Assembly (NCBI GenBank): GCA_027488735.1
Contig: JAIYBB010000005.1
Coordinates: 186,001 to 250,000 of the forward strand
Direction of reading: 5' to 3'
From: Comamonadaceae bacterium
GTDB taxonomy: Bacteria; Pseudomonadota; Gammaproteobacteria; Burkholderiales; Burkholderiaceae_C
DNA: 64,000 bases
The translations under genes and the position numbers were made by a program. The notes beneath the pieces were generated by a model, which did not search any database, was not told where the DNA came from, and saw only the letters and a list, made by a program, of their open reading frames with translations. Below, piece after piece: positions 1-9,635 of the stretch (position 1 is the stretch's first letter; each line of letters starts with the position of its first letter).

Positions 1-2
1 TG

Positions 3-599
3 CGCGCCAATGTGGTGCCGCGTTTGCAAGGCAGCTTTTTCACCGTCGACTTGTTGCGTGCCAAAGCAACTTTTGAAAACGTGCCGTGGGTCAGACAGGC
101 GGTGGTGCAACGCGAGTTTCCCAACCGTTTGCGCGTAGAAATTCTCGAGCACGAACCGGTGGCTTATTGGGGCCCCGAAGCAGATTCACGGCTAGTGAAC
201 AAACAAGGCCAAGTGTTCAGCGCTAACTTTGGTGAGTTGGACAACGAGAACCTGCCGCACCTGTCGGGACCAGACAGCGAATCAATTCGCGTGTTGCAAA
301 TGTTCAATGCCTTGGGGCCTGTGTTCACCCAAATGCAATTGAACATGGGCGCGCTGGAATTGACAGCCAGAGGCAGCTGGCGCGCACGTTTTAAAAACGG
401 AGCGCTCATTGAACTTGGCAGAGGCAGTGAACAAGAAGTGATGGCGCGTGTGCAACGTCTGACGCAAACACTGGCGCAAGTCAGCCAGCGTTATGGCCGT
501 CAGACGCAGTCGTTGGAGTCTGCAGATTTGCGTTATGTGAATGGCTATGCGTTGCGCTTGCGCGGTGTCAGCACATTGGATTCAACAGCAACAAGGTAA
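3..599 (+). CDS. ftsQ: Cell division protein FtsQ, C-terminal part (5' end outside window)
   Basis: FtsQ is the bitopic inner-membrane divisome protein that links FtsA/FtsZ to FtsB, FtsL and the septal synthases. The reading frame is open from the window edge, so the start codon, cytoplasmic tail and membrane helix are missing. The visible part begins in the POTRA region: VPWVRQAVVQREFPNRL is the usual POTRA end, followed by the FtsQ-type beta domain (EHEPVAYWG, then NKQGQVF, and late GRGSEQEVMARVQRL). It ends 16 bp before ftsA in the normal ftsQ-ftsA-ftsZ order, which supports the call as much as the sequence does. GTG codons at 12 and 15 are in frame but internal to the domain and should not be taken as starts. 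Confidence 0.93.
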   Translation, partial: RANVVPRLQGSFFTVDLLRAKATFENVPWVRQAVVQREFPNRLRVEILEHEPVAYWGPEADSRLVNKQGQVFSANFGELDNENLPHLSGPDSESIRVLQMFNALGPVFTQMQLNMGALELTARGSWRARFKNGALIELGRGSEQEVMARVQRLTQTLAQVSQRYGRQTQSLESADLRYVNGYALRLRGVSTLDSTATR

Positions 600-615
600 G
601 TAAAAAGAGGTTCGC

Positions 616-1845
616 ATGGCTAAAGAATACAAAGACTTGGTCGTAGGTTTGGACATCGGAACCAGCAAAGTGATGGTGGTGGTGGCCGAGGTATTGCCCG
701 GTGCCGAACTCAAGCTCGCTGGTTTTGGCATTGCCCCGAGCAGCGGACTCAAGCGCGGTGTCGTGGTCAATATCGACGCTACCGTGCAAAGCATACAAAT
801 GGCTTTGAAAGAAGCCGAGTTGATGGCGGATTGCAAGATCACGCGTGTGTACACCGGCATCACGGGCAGCCACATCAGAGGCATGAATTCGCATGGCATG
901 GTGGCGGTCAAAGACCGCGAGGTCACCGCTGCCGATGTGGCGCGTGTGGTCGAAACCGCCAAAGCCGTCAATATCTCCAACGACCAGCGCTTGCTGCTGG
1001 TGGAGCCGCAGGAATTCATCATTGACGGGCAAGATGTCAAGGAGCCGATTGGCATGAGCGGTATCCGCTTGGAAGCCAAAGTGCATATCGTCACCGGCGC
1101 ACAAAGCGCCGCAGAAAACATCATCAAATGTGTGCGCAGATGCGGCTTGGATGTCGAGCAACTCATGCTCAATCCGCTCGCGTCCAGCTATTCCGTTTTA
1201 ACTGCTGACGAAAAAGAACTCGGCGTCGCCTTGGTAGACATTGGCGCGGGCAGCACCGATATCGCCATCTTCACGGGTGGCGCCATCAGACACACGGCGG
1301 TCATTCCCATCGCTGGCGACTTGATCACCAGCGACATCGCCATGGCGTTACGCACACCCACCAAGGACGCAGAAGAAATCAAAGTTGAATCGGGTTACGC
1401 CAAACAGTTGTTGGCCGACCCCAATATCCAAGTGGAAGTGCCGGGTCTGGGCGACCGCGGTCCGCGCATGCTCAGCCGTCAGGCGTTGGCAGGAGTGATC
1501 GAGCCGCGTGTCGAAGAAATTTACGCCTTGGTGCAACAGGTCTTGCGTGAATCCGGGTTTGAAGAAGTATTGTCGTCAGGCATTGTGCTGACCGGCGGCA
1601 GCGCCATGATGCCCGGCATGATCGAGCTCGGAGAAGACATCTTTTTGAAAGCGGTGCGCCGTGGCGTGCCGCGTTACAGCAGCGCGTTGTCGGACATGGT
1701 GTCGCACCCGCGTGCGGCCACCGTGATGGGTTTGCTGGAAGAAGCAAGGCTTGCACGGTTGCGTGGTTTTCGCGTGGCGCAAAAAAACGGTTCGGTCAAG
1801 ACCGCCATGGGGCGTGTCAAAGACTGGTTAGTGGGGACCTTCTGA
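616..1845 (+). CDS. ftsA: Cell division protein FtsA
   Basis: FtsA is the actin-like ATPase that tethers FtsZ filaments to the membrane and recruits later divisome proteins. The 409 residues are close to the usual length. Actin-fold phosphate loops are visible as GLDIGTSKV (about residues 11-19) and DIGAGSTDIA (about 206-216), with VLTGGSAMMPG near residue 320 as the adenosine motif. The C-terminus (RVKDWLVGTF) is the short amphipathic membrane-targeting helix. An AGAGG-type ribosome site lies just before the ATG. It follows ftsQ by 16 bp and precedes ftsZ by 162 bp. Confidence 0.97.
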   Translation: MAKEYKDLVVGLDIGTSKVMVVVAEVLPGAELKLAGFGIAPSSGLKRGVVVNIDATVQSIQMALKEAELMADCKITRVYTGITGSHIRGMNSHGMVAVKDREVTAADVARVVETAKAVNISNDQRLLLVEPQEFIIDGQDVKEPIGMSGIRLEAKVHIVTGAQSAAENIIKCVRRCGLDVEQLMLNPLASSYSVLTADEKELGVALVDIGAGSTDIAIFTGGAIRHTAVIPIAGDLITSDIAMALRTPTKDAEEIKVESGYAKQLLADPNIQVEVPGLGDRGPRMLSRQALAGVIEPRVEEIYALVQQVLRESGFEEVLSSGIVLTGGSAMMPGMIELGEDIFLKAVRRGVPRYSSALSDMVSHPRAATVMGLLEEARLARLRGFRVAQKNGSVKTAMGRVKDWLVGTF

Positions 1846-2007
1846 CCATGGACAACAACTATTTCACGGTATCGCTTTCATCCCGCCGCAGCAAATGCCG
1901 ACGATGGCGACCTTGTTCACGGGGGGCGCCACCAAGTTGAAAGATCACATATCCATTCAAAAAATACACACATTCAGGGCAACTGCAACACACATTCGGA
2001 GAGAACT

Positions 2008-3255
2008 ATGAAAATTGAAATGATGGAATCCAGCGAATTCAACCCAGAGACGCAAATTCGAGTGATCGGCGTCGGCGGCGGTGGCGGTAACGCGGTCGAA
2101 CACATGATCAGCAGCGGTGTGCGTGGCGTTGAATTCATATGTGCCAACACCGATGCGCAAGCCTTGAAAGTCAGCTCAGCGCACCGCGTTATTCAATTGG
2201 GTGACAACGGTTTGGGAGCAGGCAGCAAACCCGAGCGTGGTCAGGCCGCCGCTGAAGCTGCCATCGACAATATTCGCGAAGTGTTGCAAGGTGCCAATAT
2301 GGTGTTCATCACCGCAGGCATGGGCGGCGGCACCGGCACCGGGGCCGCACCTGTGGTGGCGCGGGTGGCTCGTGAAATGGGCATCCTCACCGTCGGCGTA
2401 GTGACCAAGCCTTTTGATTGGGAAGGTGGACGGCGCATGACCAATGCAGAAGCTGGTTTGGCCGAACTTGAGGCCAATGTGGACTCGCTGATTGTGGTGC
2501 TGAACGAAAAACTGCAAGAAGTGCTCGGCGACGATGTCAGCCAAGATCAAGCGTTTGCATTCGCCAATGATGTGCTGAAAAACTCGGTCGGTGGTATTGC
2601 TGAAATCATCAATGTAGAAGCCTTGGTGAACGTGGACTTTGAAGACGTGCGTACCGTCATGAGTGAGCAGGGCAAAGCGATGATGGGAACGGCCACTGCC
2701 AGCGGCCCAGACCGCGCTCGCATTGCTGCCGAACAAGCGGTGGCTTGCCCGCTGCTCGAGGGCGTGGATATGACCGGTGCAAAAGGTGTACTGGTGTTGA
2801 TCACGGCAGCCAAAGGTGCATTGAAATTGGCCGAATCACGCGAGGCCATGAACACCATTCGTGCCTTTGCTTCACCCGAAGCCCATGTGATTTACGGCAC
2901 AGCTTATGACGAAACCTTAGGAGACCAGATCCGTGTCACGGTGGTTGCCACCGGTTTGGCGCAACCCGGCCGTCGCATGGCCCCGCCTTTGTCTGTCATC
3001 CGAACAGGCACGGACAACGCGGTGTATGCCAACCCTGCCGATGTCATGCCAGTGGCCATATCGCCAACAGCGCATGCGGGCAGCGATGGCATCAACCGCG
3101 CTTCAATGGCACAAACCAGCAACGATGTGAATGTCAATGTGCCCAGTGTGTGGCGTACCAATCGCACGCAAGCCGCGGCCAAGGTTGACGCTTTATCGTC
3201 GGGCGGCATGGACAATTACGAAATCCCCGCGTTCTTGCGAAAACAGGCCGATTAA
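2008..3255 (+). CDS. ftsZ: Cell division GTPase FtsZ
   Basis: FtsZ is the tubulin homologue that polymerises into the Z-ring and treadmills to organise septal wall synthesis. The GTP-binding glycine-rich loop (GVGGGGGNAV, about residues 21-30), the tubulin signature GGGTGTG (about 106-112) and the T7 synergy loop (NVDFEDV) are all present. The extreme C-terminus NYEIPAFLRKQAD is the conserved peptide that binds FtsA and other partners. A variable Ala/Asn-rich linker of about 75 residues precedes it. The start has a strong GGAGAG ribosome site. The 162 bp upstream of ftsZ (1846-2007) hold no convincing gene; they probably carry its own promoter or leader. Confidence 0.98.
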   Translation: MKIEMMESSEFNPETQIRVIGVGGGGGNAVEHMISSGVRGVEFICANTDAQALKVSSAHRVIQLGDNGLGAGSKPERGQAAAEAAIDNIREVLQGANMVFITAGMGGGTGTGAAPVVARVAREMGILTVGVVTKPFDWEGGRRMTNAEAGLAELEANVDSLIVVLNEKLQEVLGDDVSQDQAFAFANDVLKNSVGGIAEIINVEALVNVDFEDVRTVMSEQGKAMMGTATASGPDRARIAAEQAVACPLLEGVDMTGAKGVLVLITAAKGALKLAESREAMNTIRAFASPEAHVIYGTAYDETLGDQIRVTVVATGLAQPGRRMAPPLSVIRTGTDNAVYANPADVMPVAISPTAHAGSDGINRASMAQTSNDVNVNVPSVWRTNRTQAAAKVDALSSGGMDNYEIPAFLRKQAD

Positions 3256-3264
3256 AATTCACTT

Positions 3265-4188
3265 GTGCTGAAACAAAGAACTTTACAAACCATGACCCGC
3301 GCCGTCGGCGTGGGCTTGCACAGCGGGCAACGTGTCGAGTTGACCTTGCGCCCTGCCGCGCCTGACACGGGTATTGTGTTCAGGCGCATTGACCTTGCGC
3401 AGCCGGTAGACATACCCGTTGGGGCCTTGTCGGTCACTGACACACGACTGGCTTCAACCATCGAAGCACACGGCGCCAAGGTGCACACGGTTGAGCATTT
3501 GATGTCTGCTTGCAGCGGTTTGGGTTTGGACAATTTGTATATTGACATCACCGCCGAAGAGGTGCCCATTCTTGACGGGTCGGCGTCTTCGTTTGTGTTC
3601 TTGTTGCAATCTGCAGGCATTGAATTGCAAAACGCCCCCAAGCGTTTCTTGCGCATCTTGCAAGAAGTCACTGTCAGCCAAGGCGAAGGGGATCAAAAAA
3701 AATGGGCCAGCCTTTATCCGCACCACGGATTTAAGCTGAGTTTTGAAATCGATTTCAAACACCCTGCGGTGGACACCACGGGCCAATCGGTCACTTTTGA
3801 CATGGACACGGGGCACTACAGCCGTGACATTGCCAGAGCCCGCACTTTTGGATTTACCCGGGATGTGGAGTGCATGCGATCTCACGGCTTGGCCTTGGGC
3901 GGCGGGTTGGACAACGCCATCGTCATGGACGACTACAAGGTGCTCAACAGCGATGGCCTTCGTTACGACGATGAATTCGTCAAGCACAAAATTCTGGATG
4001 CCATGGGCGACTTGTACTTGCTGGGCAAACCCATGCTGGGTCATTACCGCGCATTTCGATCCGGACACGCATTGAACAACTTGCTGTTGCGTGAACTCCT
4101 AAGCCGCTCCTATGCTTACGAATGGGTCAGCTTTGACGACGAACGCTTGGCCCCTAAGGGCTTGGCGCAACTTTCCCCCGCTTGGTAA
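3265..4188 (+). CDS. lpxC: UDP-3-O-acyl-N-acetylglucosamine deacetylase LpxC
   Basis: LpxC catalyses the committed step of lipid A synthesis, deacetylating UDP-3-O-acyl-GlcNAc with a zinc ion in the cytoplasm. At 307 residues it matches the family (about 305). Zinc ligands appear in VEHLMSA (His about 78) and HKILDAMGD (His about 241, Asp about 245); the catalytic His lies in SGHALNN (about 268). The start is a GTG giving [21 protein letters not shown]-like residues, which align with the family N-terminus. It sits 9 bp after ftsZ, as in many proteobacterial dcw clusters, and converges on ruvC with a 10 bp gap. Confidence 0.97.
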   Translation: MLKQRTLQTMTRAVGVGLHSGQRVELTLRPAAPDTGIVFRRIDLAQPVDIPVGALSVTDTRLASTIEAHGAKVHTVEHLMSACSGLGLDNLYIDITAEEVPILDGSASSFVFLLQSAGIELQNAPKRFLRILQEVTVSQGEGDQKKWASLYPHHGFKLSFEIDFKHPAVDTTGQSVTFDMDTGHYSRDIARARTFGFTRDVECMRSHGLALGGGLDNAIVMDDYKVLNSDGLRYDDEFVKHKILDAMGDLYLLGKPMLGHYRAFRSGHALNNLLLRELLSRSYAYEWVSFDDERLAPKGLAQLSPAW

Positions 4189-4198
4189 CTAACCCGGT

Positions 4199-4747
4199 TT
4201 AACCGCCACGACCGCCGCGCAACATACCGCTGGCTTTGGCGCGGCCCATGCCGGCTAGGGCCATCAGCGCCATGCCACGCGATGCATGCGCATGGGTGAT
4301 GGCAAGCCCCAAGGCATCTGCGGCATCTGCGCCGGGCAGTGAAGGCAAAAGCAACAAGCGCTTGACCATTTCCTGTACCTGCGCCTTGGCTGCCTTGCCG
4401 TGGCCTGCGACAGCTTTCTTCATCTGCAATGCGGTGTATTCGGCCACTGGCAGCGACATATGCGAGAGTGCCGCTAAACAAGCCCCACGGGCCTGACCAA
4501 GCAACAAAGTCGATTGCGGATTCACATTCACAAACACGATTTCAATGGCAGCAGTTTGCGGTTGGTAGCGTTTTGTCACTTCGCAAATGCCTTCAAACAG
4601 CACACCAACGCGGGCAGTCAAATCGGAACGCGGCAAATGCGTGGTGGTGATGGTGCCGCTGGCAACATAGTCCAATTTCCCATGGGCCCAATGCACCACG
4701 CCAAAGCCGGTGGTTTGCAAGCCAGGGTCAATGCCCAAAATATTCAT
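4199..4747 (-). CDS. ruvC: Holliday junction resolvase RuvC
   Basis: RuvC is the dimeric endonuclease that cuts Holliday junctions in the RuvABC pathway. The acidic catalytic set is visible: Asp7 in ILGIDPGLQ, Glu69 in AIEIVFVN, and Asp141/Asp144 in [16 protein letters not shown] and LQMKKAVAG are also typical. It has 182 residues, slightly longer than the E. coli protein because of a Gly/Arg-rich tail. Its ATG overlaps the mtgA stop (ATGA), so it is translationally coupled as the last gene of a minus-strand operon. ruvA and ruvB are not in the window. Confidence 0.96.
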   Translation of the reverse strand: MNILGIDPGLQTTGFGVVHWAHGKLDYVASGTITTTHLPRSDLTARVGVLFEGICEVTKRYQPQTAAIEIVFVNVNPQSTLLLGQARGACLAALSHMSLPVAEYTALQMKKAVAGHGKAAKAQVQEMVKRLLLLPSLPGADAADALGLAITHAHASRGMALMALAGMGRAKASGMLRGGRGG

Positions 4748-5490
4748 GGCAATACCGCGGAAGACATGCGGCCTTGGATGACTTGGGCGCGCTCTGCCAA
4801 GTAAGGCGATTGAGGCAACTTTTCAAAATACTTGGGTCGTGGCAGCATGACCGCCAAGCGCGCCGATTGCCAAGGATTGAGTTGCGATGCTGGCTTTGAA
4901 AAATAATGCTGTGCAGCTGCTTGCGCACCAAACACGCCTTTGCCCCATTCCACATGGTTGAGGTAAATCTCAAGGATGCGTTGTTTGCTGAGAAAAGTCT
5001 CCAGCGCCAAAGTGATCAAGAGCTCTTGGCCTTTGCGTAAAAAATTACGTTCACCTGAGAGAAACAGGTTTTTCGCCAGTTGCTGGGTGATCGTCGAGCC
5101 ACCCACTACCTTGGGAGCTTTGCCTTTGCTGCTCGAGCGGATTTGTGCTTTTTCGTTGCGCATCCAAGCCCTTTCAATGGCTTGCCATTGCACACCATCA
5201 TGGCTGGCAAACAGGTCGTCTTCGGCGGCAATCACGGCACGGCCCAAAGAAGAATGGATGCGAGAAGCGGGAACCCATTGCTGACGCCAGCGAAAGCGAT
5301 TGTCAGACTTGAGCAGTTGCACGATTTGTGAGCGTTCAAAGGCCGACGATTGGGGGTCGACAAATCGCATCATCGCTACTCGGGCTACAAAATAGAGTTG
5401 CAATCCAAGAAATGCCAACACCATCAACAACAACCAGCGGCGAAACAACTGGCCTCTGCTGAACCGTGTTCTGGGCGCTGCATGGCTCAT
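4744..5490 (-). CDS. mtgA: Monofunctional biosynthetic peptidoglycan transglycosylase MtgA
   Basis: MtgA is a GT51 glycosyltransferase that polymerises lipid II into glycan strands without a transpeptidase domain. One N-terminal membrane helix (about residues 18-36) is followed by GT51 motifs: [12 protein letters not shown] with the presumed catalytic Glu90, [19 protein letters not shown] and [10 protein letters not shown]. Length (248) is normal. It is coupled by 4 bp overlaps both to the upstream TonB-like gene and to downstream ruvC. Confidence 0.96.
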   Translation of the reverse strand: MSHAAPRTRFSRGQLFRRWLLLMVLAFLGLQLYFVARVAMMRFVDPQSSAFERSQIVQLLKSDNRFRWRQQWVPASRIHSSLGRAVIAAEDDLFASHDGVQWQAIERAWMRNEKAQIRSSSKGKAPKVVGGSTITQQLAKNLFLSGERNFLRKGQELLITLALETFLSKQRILEIYLNHVEWGKGVFGAQAAAQHYFSKPASQLNPWQSARLAVMLPRPKYFEKLPQSPYLAERAQVIQGRMSSAVLP

Positions 5491-6332
5491 GGCTCTGGTG
5501 ACTCCGCTTGGACCGTTTGGTTGCTTTTGAAGGTGTAGCGCGACACCATGGCCAATTGGTCAAATTCTTTTTTCATGGCATGGGTAAACACCCCAAATGG
5601 CCCAGCACTTGCAGCAATATTTAAAGCCGCGCGGTCAAGCGCTGCAATGCCCGAGCTTTTGAGGATTTGTGTGGCCAACACGCGCCCTTGGGCATTGACA
5701 GTCAGCACCATGGTGAGGCTGCCATAAAGTTTTTCGCCATTGGCTTGCGGAAAAAAGCGCGTACCGCGTTCTTCAATCAAACGGCGCATGTGGTTTTGGT
5801 ACACCGCAAAACTCACTTCACGGGTTGCGGGACTGACGTAGCGCGTGCGGGGTCTGGCGTTTTGTTCTGCAATGCGGCGTTCAATTTCAGCCAACATGTC
5901 CAGCAACTGCCGCTGTCGTTGTGCCTGCTCAGCGGCTTGCGAAGAAGTTTGGGGTTGAACGGCTGAATTGACCGCGATTTGTTGTTTGATGCTGGCCAAG
6001 AGCGCGGTTTGTTGCTGCTTCATTTGCTGCAACTTGGCTTGGTTGGCATCATCTGCCAGCCCGACCTGCGATTTTTCCGACAAGGGCAAGGGTGATTGGG
6101 TGCGGCCGGTTGAGGCCTCACCGCCGCCTTGTAAATTGGCCTGCGCCAGAGCTTGCGGCTTAAGCGTGGGCGGGCCTTCGCTGCGGCCATTCACCAAAAT
6201 AATGTCCAGTGGACTTTGTGTCATCAACCGGTCAAAGCCTTGCGGGTCTGCGAATTTGAAGGCCAACAAACTGGCATGCAAACCCACTGACAAAGTGATG
6301 GCGATTTGCATGGGTGTGATCTGCAACGGCAT
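5487..6332 (-). CDS. TonB-family C-terminal domain protein
   Basis: This protein has an N-terminal membrane helix (IAITLSVGLHASLLAFKF), a long Gln/Ala-rich linker with coiled-coil character (about residues 85-170), and a C-terminal TonB-like fold (YGSLTMVLTVNAQGRVLATQILKSSG, then LDRAALNIA). This is the architecture of proteins that span the periplasm and touch outer-membrane partners. No exbB/exbD are adjacent, so energy transduction is uncertain, and an envelope-structural role beside mtgA is equally possible. The ATG at 6332 is preferred; an in-frame GTG at 6341 overlaps the upstream stop and would add three residues. Downstream it overlaps mtgA by 4 bp. Confidence 0.8.
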   Translation of the reverse strand: MPLQITPMQIAITLSVGLHASLLAFKFADPQGFDRLMTQSPLDIILVNGRSEGPPTLKPQALAQANLQGGGEASTGRTQSPLPLSEKSQVGLADDANQAKLQQMKQQQTALLASIKQQIAVNSAVQPQTSSQAAEQAQRQRQLLDMLAEIERRIAEQNARPRTRYVSPATREVSFAVYQNHMRRLIEERGTRFFPQANGEKLYGSLTMVLTVNAQGRVLATQILKSSGIAALDRAALNIAASAGPFGVFTHAMKKEFDQLAMVSRYTFKSNQTVQAESPEP

Positions 6333-6337
6333 AGGGA

Positions 6338-8413
6338 TCACATGGCTGCGTCAGGGGCAGTTTCGCCCGGGGTGCTGGCATCGCTGGCGGCGTCTTCCAT
6401 GTCCAAGGCGATGGCGATCGGGCCGACTGCATCGTCGTCTTCAGCGTTGTCTTCTTCCGGGGCAGACACCGTGTCCAGCAGGCTGATAAATGTGGCTTTG
6501 ACATCCAATGCCATGGTGTCAACCTGTCCGAGTTTGACCCGCACCAAAGCGCCACGCTCGAGCGCCGGTGCACCGGCTACGCTCAGCACCAACGGTAAAT
6601 TGACAGCTCTCACCAAAGGGGGTTCGCCGGGGAAGGCCTTGATCACTGAAGCGTCAATTTCTTCCAATTGGTGTTGCTGTAGGTACTTGAGTGTCCAGTA
6701 CCTCTCCATGGTGGCTTGGTGCGTGTTGTAGGCGCTGTAGGCATCTTCAAACGCAGACACGATAGACATCAGGTTGGCATCTTTCGGTTTGAACGGCGCC
6801 ACCAGTGCCGCTGTGTTGCCATGTTGCACGCAGGCTACCAACTGCCATTGGTTGACCAGATCGGTGTAGCGGCGCAGCGGTGAAGTGCTCCATGCATAAC
6901 ACGGCACACCTATACCTGCATGTGGCAGCGCACGCGTGCCCATGCGTACTTTCACGCCTGGCGCCATGCTGGCTTGGCTGCGGTAGAGACCTGGCACGCC
7001 CAAGTCGGCCAGCCACTGCCCCCAAGTGCTGTTGGCCAAAATCATGGCCTCTGCAACGATCAGGTCAAGGGCGGCCCCGCGTGGGCGGATGCTCAGGTGC
7101 ACCGTTTCATCGCCAACGGGTCCATGTGCGGGCACGCCGTTGAGTTTGAAATTGAAATCCGGCCGGTTGAACTGCTCGGGTTTACCACGCACTTGTTCCC
7201 GCATGGCTTTGAGCTGCTTGGCCAGTTTGTGCATGAAGGACAGCGCAGCGCGGGGCAGACCTTGGTCCAGCAGTGGGTCCGGGTGCTGAAAGTCTGCATC
7301 GGTGAGCCACTGCTCGGTAACCACATGGTCGAGTTTGTCGTGCCGCAAATTTGCTTGAATAGGAACTTGCTCCAGTCGCGTGGTGGTGTGTTCAATGGCC
7401 AGCGTGTCTTCGTTGAAACTGACATACAAAGAAAGCGCAGGACAAGCCCGCCCTTCGTCCAAGGTGTAGGTTTGCACGACGCTGTCTGGCAACATGGTGA
7501 TTTTGTGGCCGGGCATGTAGACGGTGGACAAGCGCTGCCGCGCCAGTTGGTCCAAAGCGTCGCCCGGTTGCAGCGCCAACGCAGGTGCAGCAATGTGTAT
7601 GCCCAGCACCACGGTGCCACTGCCCAAGCCTTGTACGGATAACGCGTCATCGATTTCGGTGGTTTGCGAATCGTCAATCGAATAGGCCGCCACATCAGCG
7701 AGTGGCAAGTTTTGTGGCAAGGCGGGTGCTTGCAACGCAGGAAATCCGGTGCCCTTAGGGAAATGGTCAAACAAAAACCGTTGCCAATGAAAGTCATACG
7801 GACTTTTGACTGCACCAGCTTTTTGCAGCAAGGTCAGGGGCGCTTGCTGGCTTTGCTTGGCAGCCAACACCACGGCTTTGTATTCGGCTGAATTTTTGTC
7901 CGGCTTGAACAAAATTTTGTAGAGCTGTGCTTGTATCGGCGCAGGGCAATTGCCTTCAATCAATTGCTGCGCCCAGGATTCCATGAGTTCTTGCAGCGCT
8001 TTTTTCTTTTCAATAGCCGCCAATGCTTGCGCGATGATGTCAGCCGAGGCTTTTTTGAAGTGTCCTTTGCCGGCACGGCGGAAATAATGCGGCGCCGCGG
8101 TCAGTTTGAGCAGGCAGGAGACTTGCTCAGTCAAACTGGCTTTGTCGCTGAAATATTCACGGGCAAGGTCGGCGAATGAAAATTCGTCAGGCGGCGCAAA
8201 TTCCCAGGCCAGCTCTAATTCAATGCTGTCAGCGGTGACAGCCGCCTCGCGCAGCAAATCGACAGGCGCGGGTTTTTCAAACCGCAACAATACTTGGGCC
8301 GCTTTGACCTTCACGCGCTTGCCGGATTCAAGCTCTATTTGGGCGGATGTGTCGGTGTCGGACAGCACGCGACCGCTGTGGAGTTTGCCGGCTTCTTCGA
8401 ACAATGCATACAT
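6338..8413 (-). CDS. RNB-domain exoribonuclease (RNase II/R-like)
   Basis: This is a predicted 3'-5' exoribonuclease of the RNase II superfamily. The diagnostic RNB motif DDSQTTEIDDAL (about residues 247-258 from the chosen start) carries the metal-binding aspartates; LYRSQASM and SPLRRYTDLVNQ are also characteristic. A small basic N-terminal beta domain precedes a long helical stretch, unlike canonical RNase R, and the C-terminus is acidic rather than a clear S1 domain. The start is taken at MYALFEEAG; the open frame extends to 8482 but would then overlap the divergent rodA start. It heads the RNB/TonB-like/mtgA/ruvC operon. Confidence 0.85.
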   Translation of the reverse strand: MYALFEEAGKLHSGRVLSDTDTSAQIELESGKRVKVKAAQVLLRFEKPAPVDLLREAAVTADSIELELAWEFAPPDEFSFADLAREYFSDKASLTEQVSCLLKLTAAPHYFRRAGKGHFKKASADIIAQALAAIEKKKALQELMESWAQQLIEGNCPAPIQAQLYKILFKPDKNSAEYKAVVLAAKQSQQAPLTLLQKAGAVKSPYDFHWQRFLFDHFPKGTGFPALQAPALPQNLPLADVAAYSIDDSQTTEIDDALSVQGLGSGTVVLGIHIAAPALALQPGDALDQLARQRLSTVYMPGHKITMLPDSVVQTYTLDEGRACPALSLYVSFNEDTLAIEHTTTRLEQVPIQANLRHDKLDHVVTEQWLTDADFQHPDPLLDQGLPRAALSFMHKLAKQLKAMREQVRGKPEQFNRPDFNFKLNGVPAHGPVGDETVHLSIRPRGAALDLIVAEAMILANSTWGQWLADLGVPGLYRSQASMAPGVKVRMGTRALPHAGIGVPCYAWSTSPLRRYTDLVNQWQLVACVQHGNTAALVAPFKPKDANLMSIVSAFEDAYSAYNTHQATMERYWTLKYLQQHQLEEIDASVIKAFPGEPPLVRAVNLPLVLSVAGAPALERGALVRVKLGQVDTMALDVKATFISLLDTVSAPEEDNAEDDDAVGPIAIALDMEDAASDASTPGETAPDAAM

Positions 8414-8480
8414 GGCTGCAATTGTCACATGCGGGGCGAGCATGCAGCCGGGTGAAGTGGAATAGGTTGATAATTCCGGC

Positions 8481-9635
8481 ATGGCTCTGAGTTTTGAAAA
8501 ACCCTATGTATGGCGACAATTCACGCATGTCTTGCGTGGCTTTGATGGACAGTTGACGCTGGCGGTTACTTTGTTGGCTGTCGCTGGTTTGATCACCATG
8601 TTTGGCTCTGGTTATGCAAGCGGCATACGCTTTTGGGACCATGCCAGAAATCTTGCACTGGCTTTTTGCATCATGTTTGTGGTGGCCCAAATTCCGCCGC
8701 AGCGCTTGATGACTTTCGCGGTGCCCATTTATACCGTTGGACTTGCGCTCTTGGTCGCCGTGGCCTTGTTCGGTTTGACCAAAAACGGCGCGCGCCGCTG
8801 GCTCAATATTGGTATCGTGATTCAACCCAGTGAAATCATGAAGATCGGCTTGCCTTTGATGCTGGCTTGGTGGTTTCAAAAGCGCGAAGGGCAGTTGCGT
8901 CCGTTAGATTTTTTGGTGGCGACTGTTTTGTTGGTCATGCCAGTGGCTTTGATCGCCCGACAACCTGACATGGGTACCGCCATTTTGGTGATGTCCGCAG
9001 GTGTATATGTGTTGTACTTCGCCGGATTGGGCTGGAAGTGGATCATCCCGCCTATCCTCATCGGGTTGATTGCCATTGCCTTGTTGGTTGTATTTGAGCC
9101 CATGCTTTGCGCCGATGGAGTCAAGTGGCACATGTTCAGAGAATACCAACGGCAGCGGGTGTGTACCTTGCTAGACCCTTGGCGCGACCCACTGGGCAAA
9201 GGCTTTCACATCATCCAAGGCATGATTGCCATTGGCTCTGGTGGTTTCTTTGGCAAAGGCTTCATGCAGGGCACGCAAACCCACCTGGACTTCATTCCAG
9301 AGCGCACTACCGATTTTATTTTTGCGGCTTACGGCGAAGAATTCGGTTTGCTGGGCAATTTGTGTTTGATCGCCGGCTTTGTGTTTTTGGTGTTCCGTGG
9401 CTTGGCCATTGCACTTGAAGGCCCCACATTGTTTGCCCGCTTATTGGCAGGCAGTGTGACCTTGATTTTCTTCACCTACGCATTCGTCAACATGGGCATG
9501 GTCAGCGGCATACTTCCCGTTGTGGGCGTGCCCTTGCCTTTCATCAGTTATGGCGGGACAGCCATGGTCACGCTAGGTTTGGGCATGGGTATTTTGCTGT
9601 CCATTGCCAAAGCCAAACAGTTGGTGCAATCATGA
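8481..9635 (+). CDS. rodA: Rod shape-determining SEDS glycosyltransferase RodA
   Basis: RodA (MrdB) is the polytopic SEDS-family peptidoglycan polymerase of the elongasome. About ten hydrophobic helices are visible in 384 residues. SEDS hallmarks include PSEIMKIGLPL, RQPDMGTAIL with the conserved Asp, PERTTDFIFAAYGEEFG and the terminal PFISYGGTAM. Its usual PBP2 partner mrdA is not within the window. No good Shine-Dalgarno precedes the ATG; a GATAAT hexamer at 8469-8474 ends 6 bp before it, so a leaderless transcript is possible. The stop overlaps the next gene by 4 bp. Confidence 0.95.
   Translation: MALSFEKPYVWRQFTHVLRGFDGQLTLAVTLLAVAGLITMFGSGYASGIRFWDHARNLALAFCIMFVVAQIPPQRLMTFAVPIYTVGLALLVAVALFGLTKNGARRWLNIGIVIQPSEIMKIGLPLMLAWWFQKREGQLRPLDFLVATVLLVMPVALIARQPDMGTAILVMSAGVYVLYFAGLGWKWIIPPILIGLIAIALLVVFEPMLCADGVKWHMFREYQRQRVCTLLDPWRDPLGKGFHIIQGMIAIGSGGFFGKGFMQGTQTHLDFIPERTTDFIFAAYGEEFGLLGNLCLIAGFVFLVFRGLAIALEGPTLFARLLAGSVTLIFFTYAFVNMGMVSGILPVVGVPLPFISYGGTAMVTLGLGMGILLSIAKAKQLVQS

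Noticed and set aside
1848-1940. 30-codon reading frame between ftsA and ftsZ
   Set aside because: Arg/Ser-rich, no ribosome site and no resemblance to a known small protein; more likely leader sequence.
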